Made by a program: the position numbers and the translations under genes. Positions 33,637-42,739 of a stretch of 64,000 nucleotides of DNA are shown in pieces (within the stretch, counting starts at the first letter, position 1; every line of letters begins with the position of its first letter). The notes under the pieces were generated by a model. The model was not told the DNA's origin, did not search any database, and saw only the letters and a program-made list of their open reading frames with translations. Origin of the DNA: UBA668 sp041918155 (GTDB lineage Bacteria > Actinomycetota > Acidimicrobiia > Acidimicrobiales > Ilumatobacteraceae); the NCBI GenBank assembly GCA_041918155.1, contig JAYRWH010000090.1, positions 6,954-70,953 on the forward strand. Direction: 5' to 3'.

Positions 33637-34845
33637 TCAGTCGCCGTCGCCGAAGCAGGAGCTGAGCCATCCGGCCTGGAGCAGGGTGATGATCCCCGCG
33701 TCGTCCGCCCGCGCCAGGATCAGACCATCGGACCATCCCACTGTGTCCGGTCCGAACTCGGAGTGCGACACCTCGGGCTTCGAGCTGGTGCCGGCCCACG
33801 GGATGCCGACGGTTCGCCCATCGGCCGTGCGGATCTGCAAGTCGGGTCCCCAGGAGCCGTACTCCCATCCGCTGAACGCGAGGCTGCCGGTGTTCTCGGC
33901 GCGTAGGAACAGGACCTTGAGGCTGGACCACCGCACCTCGTACCCGTCCGCGCACCCGAGGTCACCGAGGCTCGGCGGCGCGATGTAATCGGGCGGGCCG
34001 AGGATCTCGGAGAGTGCCGCGATCGTGCCGTCCACCGAGGACCCGAAGTAGATGTCGTTGAGTGCGTTCTTCTGGATGATGATCGGCCCCGAAGCCACGC
34101 GCGAGGTGGAGTCGATCCCCATGGCCTCGGCCGTCGGTCCGTCGATGGCTCCCGTTGCGGGAACACCCGCTGCGACCTGGAACTTCACCAGAGCCTGCAG
34201 TGTCTCGGGCCCGAGGTAGCCGTCGACCGACTTGGCCGGCATCAAGCCCCAGATGGCCAGCACGTGCTGGGCGGCGTAGATCCGGGGGCCGAACATGCCG
34301 AAGGCCAACGTGTTGTCCTCTTCGACGAAGGTGGCGGGCTTGGTCGTGATCTCGCACGACCACGCGGCAGCATCGACCGCCTCCGCGGGCACGCCGGCGT
34401 TGAGGATCTCTGTGCGGCAGGCGGCCGTGGTGGCCGTGTCGACGACGACGTGCCAGGTGTTGTCGTCGGCGAACTTGGCGATCGTCGTGCCGCCGGACGC
34501 CGTCTTGGCCACGGCCCACGCGCCGTCGCACATGGCGGCTGTCGCGCCCGCAACATGCAGATCGGCGGCGAGTACGTCGTCGGCGCACGGGTCGGCGGGC
34601 GCTTCGGAGCGGCTCGTGGCGGTCGTGTTCCACGTGCCACCGTCGGGGGTGCTCACATCGGTCGCCGGCGACGTGACCGTGCCGTCGTCACCGGTGACGG
34701 TGATGATCACGATGATGCCGATGACGATCACCAGCACCGAAACGATCGCGGCGACGATCAGTCCCGTGCGCCGCTGCTCGGCCTTGGTGGTGATCATCGG
34801 CGGTTCGGGCGACACGCCGGGCCGTTGTCCGTCGTCGTTGGCCAT
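33637..34845 (-). CDS. Membrane-anchored protein with a peptidoglycan-binding domain
   Basis: A 402-residue protein with a short cytoplasmic N-terminus, one transmembrane helix (GLIVAAIVSVLVIVIGIIVIITV) and a long extracellular part. Within it, IWGLMPAKSVDGYLGPETLQALVKFQ and the following TGAIDGPTAEAMG match a peptidoglycan-binding type 1 domain. The C-terminal region (ALSEILGPPDY, WSSLKVLFLRAENTGSLAFSGWEYG) resembles uncharacterised actinobacterial wall proteins. It is transcribed towards the monooxygenase gene. Confidence 0.8.
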   Translation of the reverse strand: MANDDGQRPGVSPEPPMITTKAEQRRTGLIVAAIVSVLVIVIGIIVIITVTGDDGTVTSPATDVSTPDGGTWNTTATSRSEAPADPCADDVLAADLHVAGATAAMCDGAWAVAKTASGGTTIAKFADDNTWHVVVDTATTAACRTEILNAGVPAEAVDAAAWSCEITTKPATFVEEDNTLAFGMFGPRIYAAQHVLAIWGLMPAKSVDGYLGPETLQALVKFQVAAGVPATGAIDGPTAEAMGIDSTSRVASGPIIIQKNALNDIYFGSSVDGTIAALSEILGPPDYIAPPSLGDLGCADGYEVRWSSLKVLFLRAENTGSLAFSGWEYGSWGPDLQIRTADGRTVGIPWAGTSSKPEVSHSEFGPDTVGWSDGLILARADDAGIITLLQAGWLSSCFGDGD

Positions 34846-34875
34846 GGTCCGCTCCTCCGTGCCGCCGTCGTCAAC

Positions 34876-36117
34876 CTACTCAACGCATGAGGGGAGGGGT
34901 AGCCAGAGGGAGAGGCGGGCGCCGCCGAGGGGGCTGCGGGCAGCCGTGACGCCGCCGGCGTGCGCCTCGGCGACCGAGGCCACGATCGCGAGGCCGAGGC
35001 CGGCGCCGCCGCGATCGGCGGTGCGGGCCTCGTCGAGGCGGGTGAAGCGGCGGAAGATCTCGTCGTGCTGGGCGGGATCGATGCCCGGGCCGTCGTCGTC
35101 CACGTGCAGCCACACGCGACCGTCGGCGACCTCGACGGTGGCCGCGACGCGATCGGCCGCGTGACGGCGGGCGTTGGCGAGCAGGTTGCGGATCGCGCGG
35201 GCCGCCAGGGCACGGTCGAGCGACACCTCCCGGGACGCGCCGCTCACCTCGGCCGCGGGCGCCACCACAGCGGCCTCCTCGCGCACGAGTGCGAGCAGGT
35301 CGATCGGCGCGAGCGCGATCGGCCGTGCCTCGTCGAGCGTGGAGAGCAGCACGAGATCGTCGATGCGCTCGCCGAGCCGCGCGCACAGCGCGTCGAGACG
35401 ATCGAGCAGGGCGTCGTCGACCGCCTGCGCCTTCGACCCCACCAGCTCCAGCTCGCCCTGCAGCGCCATCAACGGGGTGCGCAGTTCGTGGGCCGCGTCG
35501 GAGGTGAACTGGCGTTGCGCGGCGCGGCCTTCCTCGATGCGGTCGAGCATTGCGTTCACGGTGGTGGCGAGGCGCTCGATCTCGTCGCCCGTGTCGGGCA
35601 CGGGCACGCGAGCGCCGCTGTTCGCGCCGCCGATCGTGCCCGCGAGCGCGGTGATCGAGCCGACGGGCCGCAAGGCGCGGTGGGTGGCCAGGCCGGCCAT
35701 GAGCGCGCTCAGCACGGCCCCCAGAGGGATCGCGATCCACAGCCCGCGGTACAGCGAGTGCAGGCTGTCGGTGAGCCGCGCCTGCGAGGTGGTGCCCACC
35801 AACACCACGGTGGTTCCCCTGATCTCCACGGTGCGCGTCACCTGCAGGCTGCCCGCCGGTGTGGCCGGCACCTGGGCCGGATCGACCACCAGGGCATCCA
35901 CCCCGTCGGCGGTGGACAGCGTCACCGTGCCCGTGCCCGAGCGCACCCCCGCCTCCAATTGGTCGAGCACCTCGCCGACCCGCTCACGGATCGCGTCGCG
36001 CCCGCTGTTGGCGATGGCGACGAAGCCGACCGTGCCGAGCAACGAGTAGAGCCCAGCGGTGACCGCGAGCACGGTGAACGTGACCCGGCCGCGCACGCCA
36101 GTGAGCGGGTTCCTCAT
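34876..36117 (-). CDS. Sensor histidine kinase (OmpR-partner type)
   Basis: A 413-residue histidine kinase. Two transmembrane helices (about 11-36 and 122-145) enclose an extracellular sensor of about 90 residues, followed by HAMP (ATHRALRPVGSITALAGTI), HisKA with H210 (DAAHELRTPLMAL) and a HATPase domain with N box NLLANARRHA, G1 DDDGPGID and G2 GGAGLGLAI. The start ATG overlaps the response regulator stop (ATGA). It probably senses an envelope signal. The upstream continuation of this frame is a shadow of the regulator gene. Confidence 0.93.
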   Translation of the reverse strand: MRNPLTGVRGRVTFTVLAVTAGLYSLLGTVGFVAIANSGRDAIRERVGEVLDQLEAGVRSGTGTVTLSTADGVDALVVDPAQVPATPAGSLQVTRTVEIRGTTVVLVGTTSQARLTDSLHSLYRGLWIAIPLGAVLSALMAGLATHRALRPVGSITALAGTIGGANSGARVPVPDTGDEIERLATTVNAMLDRIEEGRAAQRQFTSDAAHELRTPLMALQGELELVGSKAQAVDDALLDRLDALCARLGERIDDLVLLSTLDEARPIALAPIDLLALVREEAAVVAPAAEVSGASREVSLDRALAARAIRNLLANARRHAADRVAATVEVADGRVWLHVDDDGPGIDPAQHDEIFRRFTRLDEARTADRGGAGLGLAIVASVAEAHAGGVTAARSPLGGARLSLWLPLPSCVE

Positions 36118-36773
36118 CGCACTCCGATCCGGTAGCCCAGGCCACGCACGTTCTCGATCTGCACGGGGGCGAGCTTCTCGCGCAGGCGGCGCAGGTAGAT
36201 GTCGAGGTTGCTCGCGTCCACCCCGGCATCGGGGCCCCACACGTCGTCGAGCAGTTCCTGGCGGGTCGCGCACGCGCCGTTGGCGAGCAGCAGGCAGCGC
36301 AGCAACTGGTCTTCGCGGCTGGTGAGCGTGATCGGCTCGCCGGCCACCGCGCACTCGCGGGTGCCGAGGTCGTAGTGCAGGTCGCCACGCAGCACGACAT
36401 TGCTGGCGAGCGCGGAGTTGCGCCGCATGAGCACGCGCAGGCGGGCGGCGATGACGGCGATGCTGGCCGGCTTGGTGATGAAGTCGTCGGCGCCGGAATC
36501 GAGCAGGTCGATCTGGTCGTACTCGCCCGACTTGGCGGTGAGCACGAGGATCGGCGTGGTGTCGCCCTCCTCGCGCAGGCGGGTGCACACCGAGTAGCCG
36601 TTCATGCCGGGCAGCAGCAGATCGAGCACGATCGCCTGGTAGCCGCCGTCGAGCGCCTTCCACAGGCCCTCCGCGCCGTCGGCGCACGTGTCGACGTCGA
36701 AGCCCTCGGCGCGCAGGCCGCGCTCGACGACGCTGCGGATCGCATCGTCGTCCTCGATCACCAGCACCCGCAT
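36114..36773 (-). CDS. OmpR-family response regulator
   Basis: A 219-residue regulator. The receiver has acidic D8-D10 (LVIEDDD), phospho-acceptor D51 (IVLDLLLPGMNG) and switch Lys in FITKPAS. The C-terminal winged helix shows TLTSREDQLLRCLLLANG and VRGLGYRIG. I take ATG 36773, just before the first strand; GTG 36782 is possible. It is coupled to the histidine kinase and divergent from an exported protein gene. Three phased TTCAG motifs in the shared upstream region are candidate binding sites. Confidence 0.93.
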   Translation of the reverse strand: MRVLVIEDDDAIRSVVERGLRAEGFDVDTCADGAEGLWKALDGGYQAIVLDLLLPGMNGYSVCTRLREEGDTTPILVLTAKSGEYDQIDLLDSGADDFITKPASIAVIAARLRVLMRRNSALASNVVLRGDLHYDLGTRECAVAGEPITLTSREDQLLRCLLLANGACATRQELLDDVWGPDAGVDASNLDIYLRRLREKLAPVQIENVRGLGYRIGVR

Positions 36774-36818
36774 GGATGTCACCGTAACGAGCGGGCGCAG
36801 GGCCTGCTCGACGGCCCG

Positions 36819-36856
36819 TTCAGACTCGTTTCAGGTTCATCCGTGGTGCAATTCAG
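36819..36856. promoter_or_regulatory. Phased TTCAG motifs between response regulator and exported protein
   Basis: TTCAG occurs at 36819, 36830 and 36852, spaced by 11 and 22 bases, with a related TTCAT at 36836. Direct half-sites spaced by one helical turn are the usual binding pattern of OmpR-family regulators. The site lies between the divergent response regulator and exported-protein genes and may control both. Confidence 0.5.
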
Positions 36857-36918
36857 TCGTGCGAGCGGATCATGCCGCCATCAGCCCCGATCGGCGGGGC
36901 GGAGAGAGAGGAAGCGTG

Positions 36919-37530
36919 ATGAAGCGCAACACATTGTTCGGAGCCGCCGGCCTGCTGGTGGCGGGTGCGGCGATCGGCGCCGGCGCCATCGTCAGCCAGA
37001 ACGCGATGGCCTCCGACGGCCAGGTGGAGACCGCCGACGCGCTCACGATGATCAACATCAGCGAGGACGGCACGGCCCTGCAGTGCACGTTCACCGGTGC
37101 CGACATCGAGGGCCTGGTGCCCGAGGGCATTCCCACCGACGACGCGCTCAAGGGCCAGATGGTGATGGGCGTCGCCAACATCGTTTCCGCCGAGGGCAGC
37201 CTGCCAGAGATCGACGTCGACGGCGGCACTGTCGTCGGCAACGCCGGCGTCATCGTCGGTTCGATCGCCCCCGGCGCCCTGCCTGCCGACGGCGTGATCA
37301 CGGTGGAGGCCAGCACGGCCACCGGTGGGATCCAGATCAGTGGCACGAATGCCGACGGCACCCCGATCGCCGGACCGGAGACCCGTGAGGGCACCGCCGA
37401 GGAGTGCGCGGCGATGCGCGCCGAAGCGCTGGCGAACCTGCAGGACCTGCAGGCCCAGGTCGCCACGGCCACGAGCGGCGAGGCCGTGATCAACGTCTCC
37501 GGCGGAGCGGGCGTGACCACCAAGCCCTGA
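36919..37530 (+). CDS. Hypothetical exported protein, 203 aa
   Basis: I do not recognise the family. It has an N-terminal hydrophobic signal/anchor (RNTLFGAAGLLVAGAAIGAGAIV) and an acidic, Gly- and Val-rich mature part with only two cysteines. Segments such as GGTVVGNAGVIVGSIAPGALPADGVITVEAS suggest a small all-beta domain, and a short helix (AAMRAEALANLQDLQAQVATA) follows. It is divergent from the two-component system with phased sites between, so it is a likely target. The ATG at 36919 follows a GAGAGAGGAAG tract. Confidence 0.75.
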   Translation: MKRNTLFGAAGLLVAGAAIGAGAIVSQNAMASDGQVETADALTMINISEDGTALQCTFTGADIEGLVPEGIPTDDALKGQMVMGVANIVSAEGSLPEIDVDGGTVVGNAGVIVGSIAPGALPADGVITVEASTATGGIQISGTNADGTPIAGPETREGTAEECAAMRAEALANLQDLQAQVATATSGEAVINVSGGAGVTTKP

Positions 37531-37547
37531 CCGGTACCCTCCGGCGG

Positions 37548-38765
37548 GTGCAATCCGCCGACTCCGGCCCCAATGACGAAGCGACACGGCGTGCGATGCG
37601 CGCCGTGTTCGTCGTTTTCATCGGTATGGGCGTCGCCACGGCGAGCTGGGCCTCGCGCATCCCCCAGGTGAAGCACGCGTTGCACCTCACCCCGAAGGCC
37701 CTCGGCGGCGTCATCCTCGCGTTCGCGATCGGGTCGCTGTGCTCGCTGCCCCTGGCCGGGCTGGTGGTACACCGCCTCGGCGCGGAGCGCACGATCCGGC
37801 TGATGTCGATCGTGTGTGCCATTGGTGTCGGGGTGATGGGTGTCGGCGTGCAGTTCGGGGTGCCGCCGGTGATGGCCGGACTGTTCCTGGCCGGCTTCGG
37901 CAACGGGATGTGGGACGTCGCCACGAATGTCGAGGCCGCGGCGATCGAGCAGCGCGCCGGCCGGTCGGTGATGCCCCGATTCCATGCAGGGTTCAGTGTC
38001 GGCACGGTGATGGGTGGCCTGATCGGCGCGGGCATGAACGCGCTCCACGTGAACGTGACGGCTCACCTGGTGGGCATGGCCGTGTTGATCGGAGTGGGCG
38101 TCCCGCTGGCGTCGTTCGGATTCCTGCCGATCGTCGAAGTGGCACACGACGAACACGCTGAGAGCAAGCACCCGATGCACGCCTGGGTCGAGCCGCGCAC
38201 GCTCCTGATCGGCGTGTTCGTGCTGACGATGGCGTTCGCCGAGGGCACCGCCAACGACTGGCTCGGGGTGGCCGCGATCGATGGTTATGGGGCGAGCGCG
38301 GCGGTCGGCTCGATGGCGTACGTGGTGTTCGTCACCGGCATGACTGTGTGTCGCTGGTTCGGCCCGGGGCTGATCGATCGCTTCGGCCGCGTGGTGGCGA
38401 TGCGCGCGAGCGCGGCCTGCGCCATGGTGGGGCTGCTCATCGTGGTGTTCGGGCCCAACCTGGCGACGGCCGCGATCGGCGCCGTCCTGTGGGGCCTCGG
38501 GGCTGCACTCGGCTTCCCCACCGGCATGAGTGCCGCGGGCGACGAGCCGAAGTACGCGGCCGCCCGCGTCAGCGTGGTGGCCACGATCGGGTACTGCGCG
38601 TTCCTCGCCGGCCCGGCGCTGATCGGCCTCGTCGGCAACCATGTCGGCGTGCTGCACGCCCTCACGGTGACGGCCGGCCTGTTGGGCGTCGGTGTGCTCG
38701 TGGCCGGCTCGACGCGGCAGCTGGTGGGCGAGGCCGCCGGCAGCGAGCCGCTCAGCGCTGCTTGA
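37548..38765 (+). CDS. Major facilitator superfamily transporter
   Basis: A 405-residue, 12-helix MFS permease of the YbjJ/fucose-permease-like kind: GVATASWASRIPQVKHALHL at the start, the inter-helix GAERTIRLM, FGNGMWDVATNVEAAAIEQRAG, and DRFGRVVAMR in the second half. The substrate is unknown. I chose GTG 37548, 17 bases after the exported-protein stop; ATG 37596 is an alternative. The 3' end overlaps the opposite F420-type oxidoreductase gene by 14 bases. Confidence 0.88.
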   Translation: MQSADSGPNDEATRRAMRAVFVVFIGMGVATASWASRIPQVKHALHLTPKALGGVILAFAIGSLCSLPLAGLVVHRLGAERTIRLMSIVCAIGVGVMGVGVQFGVPPVMAGLFLAGFGNGMWDVATNVEAAAIEQRAGRSVMPRFHAGFSVGTVMGGLIGAGMNALHVNVTAHLVGMAVLIGVGVPLASFGFLPIVEVAHDEHAESKHPMHAWVEPRTLLIGVFVLTMAFAEGTANDWLGVAAIDGYGASAAVGSMAYVVFVTGMTVCRWFGPGLIDRFGRVVAMRASAACAMVGLLIVVFGPNLATAAIGAVLWGLGAALGFPTGMSAAGDEPKYAAARVSVVATIGYCAFLAGPALIGLVGNHVGVLHALTVTAGLLGVGVLVAGSTRQLVGEAAGSEPLSAA

Positions 38766-39618
38766 GCGGACCCATCACCTGTTCCACGAAGCGGTGGATC
38801 GGCTCCAGCGAGCGCGGGTGCCCGAAGTCCATCACGAAGTGCTGCACGCCGAGATCGGCCCGGTGCGCCAACAGCTCGAGGAGCGCGGCGCTGTCGGCGT
38901 CGGATTCGGGGAGCGGCCGTTCGACCGTGTTGCTGATCTCGATCGCGCCGGGGTCGCGCCCGGCGCGTTCCGCCGAGGCGCGCACGATGCCGAGCTTGCG
39001 GGCGTAGTCCTCGTCATCGACGTAGCGGCCGTTCCACATGTCGGCGATGCGGCCCGCGAGGGGCAGCCCCACCTGCTCGCCCGACGCGCCGATGCAGACA
39101 CGTGGTGGCAGCTCCGGCAACGGCGGCGCCGATGCACCCTCGATGTGGAAGTGCTTGCCGTGGAACGTCGGTGCGGCCTCGCTCCACATCAGCCGGCAGA
39201 TGGCGACGACCTCCTCGAGTTGCTCGAAACGCACCTTCGCCGAGGGGAAGTCGTAGCCGTAGGCGCGGTATTCGTCCTCCCGCCAACCGGCGCCGATGCC
39301 GAGGATGAAGCGGTTGCCCGACAGCACCTGCAACGTTGCGGCCATCTTCGCCGTGAGCGCAGGCGGGCGGTAGCCGTGGCCGAGCACGTGGTGGCAGAGC
39401 GCCACGTTCGGGTGGCGGGCGGCGAGCCAGGTGAGCGTCGTCCAGCCCTCGAGGAACGGGTCGGTCTTCGCGTCGAAGCCGTAGAAGTGGTCGGCGACCC
39501 ACAACGAGTCGAAGTGCGGCAGCGCGGTCGGCAGGATCTCGGTGTCCTGGTAGGCGGCGATGGGCACATAGTCGCTCCACCGGTTGCCGATCACCGGCGT
39601 GAGCCAGCCGAACTTCAA
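38752..39618 (-). CDS. LLM-class (F420-dependent type) oxidoreductase
   Basis: A 288-residue luciferase-like TIM-barrel oxidoreductase. Features include FDSLWVADHFYGFD, LGIGAGWREDEYRAYGYDFPS and PPRVCIGASGEQVGLPLAGRIADMWN, typical of F420-dependent members. Substrate is unknown. The start seems to be TTG 39618, where the protein sequence begins KFGWLTPVIGN, 5 bases after the stop of the SRPBCC gene; the open frame further upstream is out-of-register shadow of that gene. The 3' end overlaps the MFS gene. Confidence 0.88.
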   Translation of the reverse strand: MKFGWLTPVIGNRWSDYVPIAAYQDTEILPTALPHFDSLWVADHFYGFDAKTDPFLEGWTTLTWLAARHPNVALCHHVLGHGYRPPALTAKMAATLQVLSGNRFILGIGAGWREDEYRAYGYDFPSAKVRFEQLEEVVAICRLMWSEAAPTFHGKHFHIEGASAPPLPELPPRVCIGASGEQVGLPLAGRIADMWNGRYVDDEDYARKLGIVRASAERAGRDPGAIEISNTVERPLPESDADSAALLELLAHRADLGVQHFVMDFGHPRSLEPIHRFVEQVMGPLKQR

Positions 39619-39623
39619 CGCGC

Positions 39624-40082
39624 TCAGGCGGCTTCCAACCCCTTCTTGATGCGGTCGAGCGTGGCCTGCATGCCCTTCACCATCATCCGCCGCCGGCCGA
39701 GCACGTACTTGTAGACGAACCCGGTCACGCCCTTCGGCACGAAGCTGAACGACTCGGTCACCTTCGTGCCGTTGCCCTCCGCAGCGAACTCGTAGCGCCA
39801 CGTCGTGTAGCCCTCGGCGCTGAACTCGAACACCACGCCCGGCTCACAGGCGGTGACCTTCGACGTGGTGGTCCAGGCCTTCACCGTGCGGCCGGCGATC
39901 TTGGCCACGTTGTCGCCCTCGAACTCGGCGCCCACAGAGGGGCCGGTGGCGTCGCCCTTCCAACGCCCCGCGGTGCACTCGGGGCTCCACTCGCCCATGC
40001 GGGTGATGTCGGCGACGGCGGCCCACACCTCTGCCGGGGGTCGTTCGATGACACTGGTGGCGCTGCCTGTGGTGCTGCTCAT
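39624..40082 (-). CDS. SRPBCC-family (polyketide-cyclase-like) protein
   Basis: A 152-residue SRPBCC protein: TSVIERPPAEVWAAVADITRMGEWSPE at the start, then a beta-rich centre (EGDNVAKIAGRTVKAWTTTSKV) and a Lys/Arg-rich C-terminal helix. It likely binds a hydrophobic small molecule. It is followed 5 bases later by the F420-type oxidoreductase, so the two may act on one substrate. It is divergent from the ABC permease gene. Confidence 0.88.
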   Translation of the reverse strand: MSSTTGSATSVIERPPAEVWAAVADITRMGEWSPECTAGRWKGDATGPSVGAEFEGDNVAKIAGRTVKAWTTTSKVTACEPGVVFEFSAEGYTTWRYEFAAEGNGTKVTESFSFVPKGVTGFVYKYVLGRRRMMVKGMQATLDRIKKGLEAA

Positions 40083-40135
40083 GCGGGGGACCTTACGCGC
40101 TCGTGATCGGCGGTTCGTTGTGCGAGCATTCGCCC

Positions 40136-42739
40136 GTGGCCCGGGCCCTCCTGCTCACTGCGCCGTGGCGCCGCGCACTCGTGGCGCTGCGCCATCGGCC
40201 GGGCATGCTCGCCACCGCCGCGGCGGCCGGCCTCATCATCGGGCTCGTGGCCAGCGCTCCGGTGCTGTTCGTGTCGGCCGTCGGCTCGGGGGCGGTGCAG
40301 GTGCAGTACGCCGACACCTGCCCAGCCTCCACCTCGGTGACGATGACGGTGCCACGTGGGGTGGTGGTGAACGGTGTGTTCCAGCCCTACGACGACAGCA
40401 GCGCGCTCCGTCTGCTCGGCGACGTGACCGCCGGCCAGGCGTCGTTCGCTGCTCCCGAGCACGTGGAGGCCAGCTACTCGCCCACCAAGGTGAGCGCGGG
40501 CGATGCCGACGGCCAGATCGGCTTCCTCGTGCGCCCGGGCTGGCGCGACCATGTCGAGTTCGTCACCGACGAGGTGCCCGGCAACGTCTGGCTGCCCGAC
40601 ACGTTGGCCGCCGGGCTCTCGGTCGGCTCGGGCGACACGATCGTGGTGCACACGCGTGGGGGAGGTGATCGCACCCTGCGCGTGGCGGCCGTCTTCCGTG
40701 ATCTCGCCCTGCGCCAGCTCGACGACTTCTGGTGCGCCGCGGTGGATGCGATCCTGCCGCGCAACATGTTCGGCGAGGTGTTCCCCCCGGCGATGGCGAT
40801 CGTGGAGAAGGCCACGTTCGACGACGAGGCGCTGCGCGACAGCCTCTACTTCTCGCGGTATGTGGCCCAGTTCGCTCGTCCGCCGCTCACGATCGCCGAC
40901 GCCACGCGCTACAAGAACGAGACCGCGGTGGTGCGCAGCCGCGTGGCTGCGGCCGATCCGGCGGCGCGGGTGATCGCCTCGATCGACCGTCTCGACAACC
41001 GTTCGCGAACGGTACGCACTGCTGTGCGCGACACCACGTTGCCGGTGGCCGCGCTCGCGGTGGTGTGCGCGCTCGCGCTCGCCTCGGTGCTCGGGCTGCT
41101 GTGGGTGAGGGCGCGGCGCAACTCGTGCATCGCCCTGGCGACGATCGGGGTGCCGCCCTCGGCCATCGGCGGGAAGGCCGCGCTGGAGGTGGGCGGTGCG
41201 CTCGTCGTCGGTGCCGCCGCCGGGGTGATGACGGCACAGACGTCGATGGGCCTGTGGGCGCCGTCAAGCGACCTCGAGCCGGGGTCGCTGGGGTGGGCAT
41301 TCGTGGCCGGCGGTGCTGCGGCCGCGGCGGGCATCATGCTCGTCGCCGCGACAGCGGCCGTTTCGTGCCGGTCGCTGCTGCGTCACGCGGTGCCGCTGGG
41401 CCGCGGCTGGCTCTCCGTGGTGCCCTGGGAGCTGGGGCTCGCCGTGGTGGCCTGGCTGGCCGCCCGCGACATCGGCACCGAGGCACTCGTGCCGGTGGAG
41501 GGCAGCCGCGTCGTCGACACCAGCGCGTCCGTGCTGCTGCTGCCGCTGGCCGTGCTCGCCCTCGGAGCGGCCCTCACCGCGCGCGCCTGGTGGCTGCTCA
41601 CCCGCCGTCGACGCGCGCAACACCTCCCCACGCGCCTGCAGCGCCGCCTCGCGCTGCGTCGGCTGCAGTTCGGCTCGAAGGCGGGCACCGCCATCCTCGG
41701 CGCGGGCACGCTCGCGCTGGGCGTGTCGGTGTTCGGGCTGGCGATGAACTCGTCGCTCGAACGCACCGGGGTGGCGAAGAGCTCTGTGTACGTGGGCAGC
41801 GATATCCGCGTGTTGATCGCCGGCAGCTTGCCGGCGGACGTGCCCGGGGCCACCGAGGTGTGGCAGCGCAGCGAGATGGAGTACGCAGGCGTCGAGGTCG
41901 ATCTCCTCGCCGTCGACCCGGCATCGTTCGCGCAGGCCGCCTTCTGGGACGACGCGTTCGCCGACGCCTCGCTCGCTTCGCTGATGAGCGACATCGCCAC
42001 GGGATCCGGGTCGCCGGTGCCGGCGATCCTCGTGGGCGACGCCGCCGAGTCGGGTGGCGTCGTCAACCCCAACCAGCCGGCGGATCCGTGGCCGGTGGAG
42101 GTCGTCGCCCACGTCAGGGCCTTCCCCGGCGCGGGCAGCAAGCGGCCGACGCTGGTGGTGCCGCTCGCGGCGGCGCAGGCCGGGCCGATCAACTACTTCC
42201 ACTTCGTGTCCGCGAAGGGCGACTACGGCGAGTGGCGTGGCACGTTGCAGGAACTCGGCGCGCAGCCGATGCTGGCGATCTCCCGTCAGGGCGCGGTCGA
42301 CTCCTCGGTGTTGCAGTTCGCCGCGTGGTCGTTCGACTTCGTGAAGGCGCTCGGTGTCTTCGTGGGCGGTCTGGTGGTGGCTGCGTTGGTGTTGCACCTG
42401 TCGGCCCGCCAGCGCCAGCAGGCGCTCGGCTTCGCCTTCCTGCGGCGGATGGGCTTCACCCGGCGGCGGCATTGGTCGGCGCTCGTGGCCGAGGTGGGGG
42501 CGATGATGCTCGGCGTGGTGCTGCTCGGCACGGCGCTCGCGCTCGCGTGCGTGAGGATCGTCAGCCCCCATGTCGATCCGCTGCCGGTGACTCCACCCAC
42601 GCCGCTGATGGTGGTGCCGTGGATCGCCCTCGCCGTGATCTGGGGTGTGGGCGTCGCGGTGGTGTTGCTCGGCACCGCGTTCGCCCAGCTCGTCGGTGGC
42701 CGTGTCGATGTCGCGGAGGTGTTGCGCGATGGATCGTGA
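40136..42739 (+). CDS. FtsX-like ABC transporter permease
   Basis: An 867-residue permease with a first transmembrane helix (GMLATAAAAGLIIGLVASAPVLFVSAV), a large extracytoplasmic domain, a central helix bundle (about 310-540), a second extracytoplasmic domain and C-terminal helices. The four-helix FtsX/MacB-like arrangement occurs twice, as in lipoprotein- or lipid-exporting type VII ABC systems. GTG 40136 is the likely start; GTG 40103 is in frame. The next gene, an ATPase, starts 11 bases before its stop. Confidence 0.85.
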   Translation: MARALLLTAPWRRALVALRHRPGMLATAAAAGLIIGLVASAPVLFVSAVGSGAVQVQYADTCPASTSVTMTVPRGVVVNGVFQPYDDSSALRLLGDVTAGQASFAAPEHVEASYSPTKVSAGDADGQIGFLVRPGWRDHVEFVTDEVPGNVWLPDTLAAGLSVGSGDTIVVHTRGGGDRTLRVAAVFRDLALRQLDDFWCAAVDAILPRNMFGEVFPPAMAIVEKATFDDEALRDSLYFSRYVAQFARPPLTIADATRYKNETAVVRSRVAAADPAARVIASIDRLDNRSRTVRTAVRDTTLPVAALAVVCALALASVLGLLWVRARRNSCIALATIGVPPSAIGGKAALEVGGALVVGAAAGVMTAQTSMGLWAPSSDLEPGSLGWAFVAGGAAAAAGIMLVAATAAVSCRSLLRHAVPLGRGWLSVVPWELGLAVVAWLAARDIGTEALVPVEGSRVVDTSASVLLLPLAVLALGAALTARAWWLLTRRRRAQHLPTRLQRRLALRRLQFGSKAGTAILGAGTLALGVSVFGLAMNSSLERTGVAKSSVYVGSDIRVLIAGSLPADVPGATEVWQRSEMEYAGVEVDLLAVDPASFAQAAFWDDAFADASLASLMSDIATGSGSPVPAILVGDAAESGGVVNPNQPADPWPVEVVAHVRAFPGAGSKRPTLVVPLAAAQAGPINYFHFVSAKGDYGEWRGTLQELGAQPMLAISRQGAVDSSVLQFAAWSFDFVKALGVFVGGLVVAALVLHLSARQRQQALGFAFLRRMGFTRRRHWSALVAEVGAMMLGVVLLGTALALACVRIVSPHVDPLPVTPPTPLMVVPWIALAVIWGVGVAVVLLGTAFAQLVGGRVDVAEVLRDGS

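Noticed and set aside
34876..36687. 603-residue reading of the histidine kinase
   Set aside because: The first 190 residues are out-of-frame response regulator sequence. The ATG at 36117 overlaps the regulator stop and starts a normal kinase.
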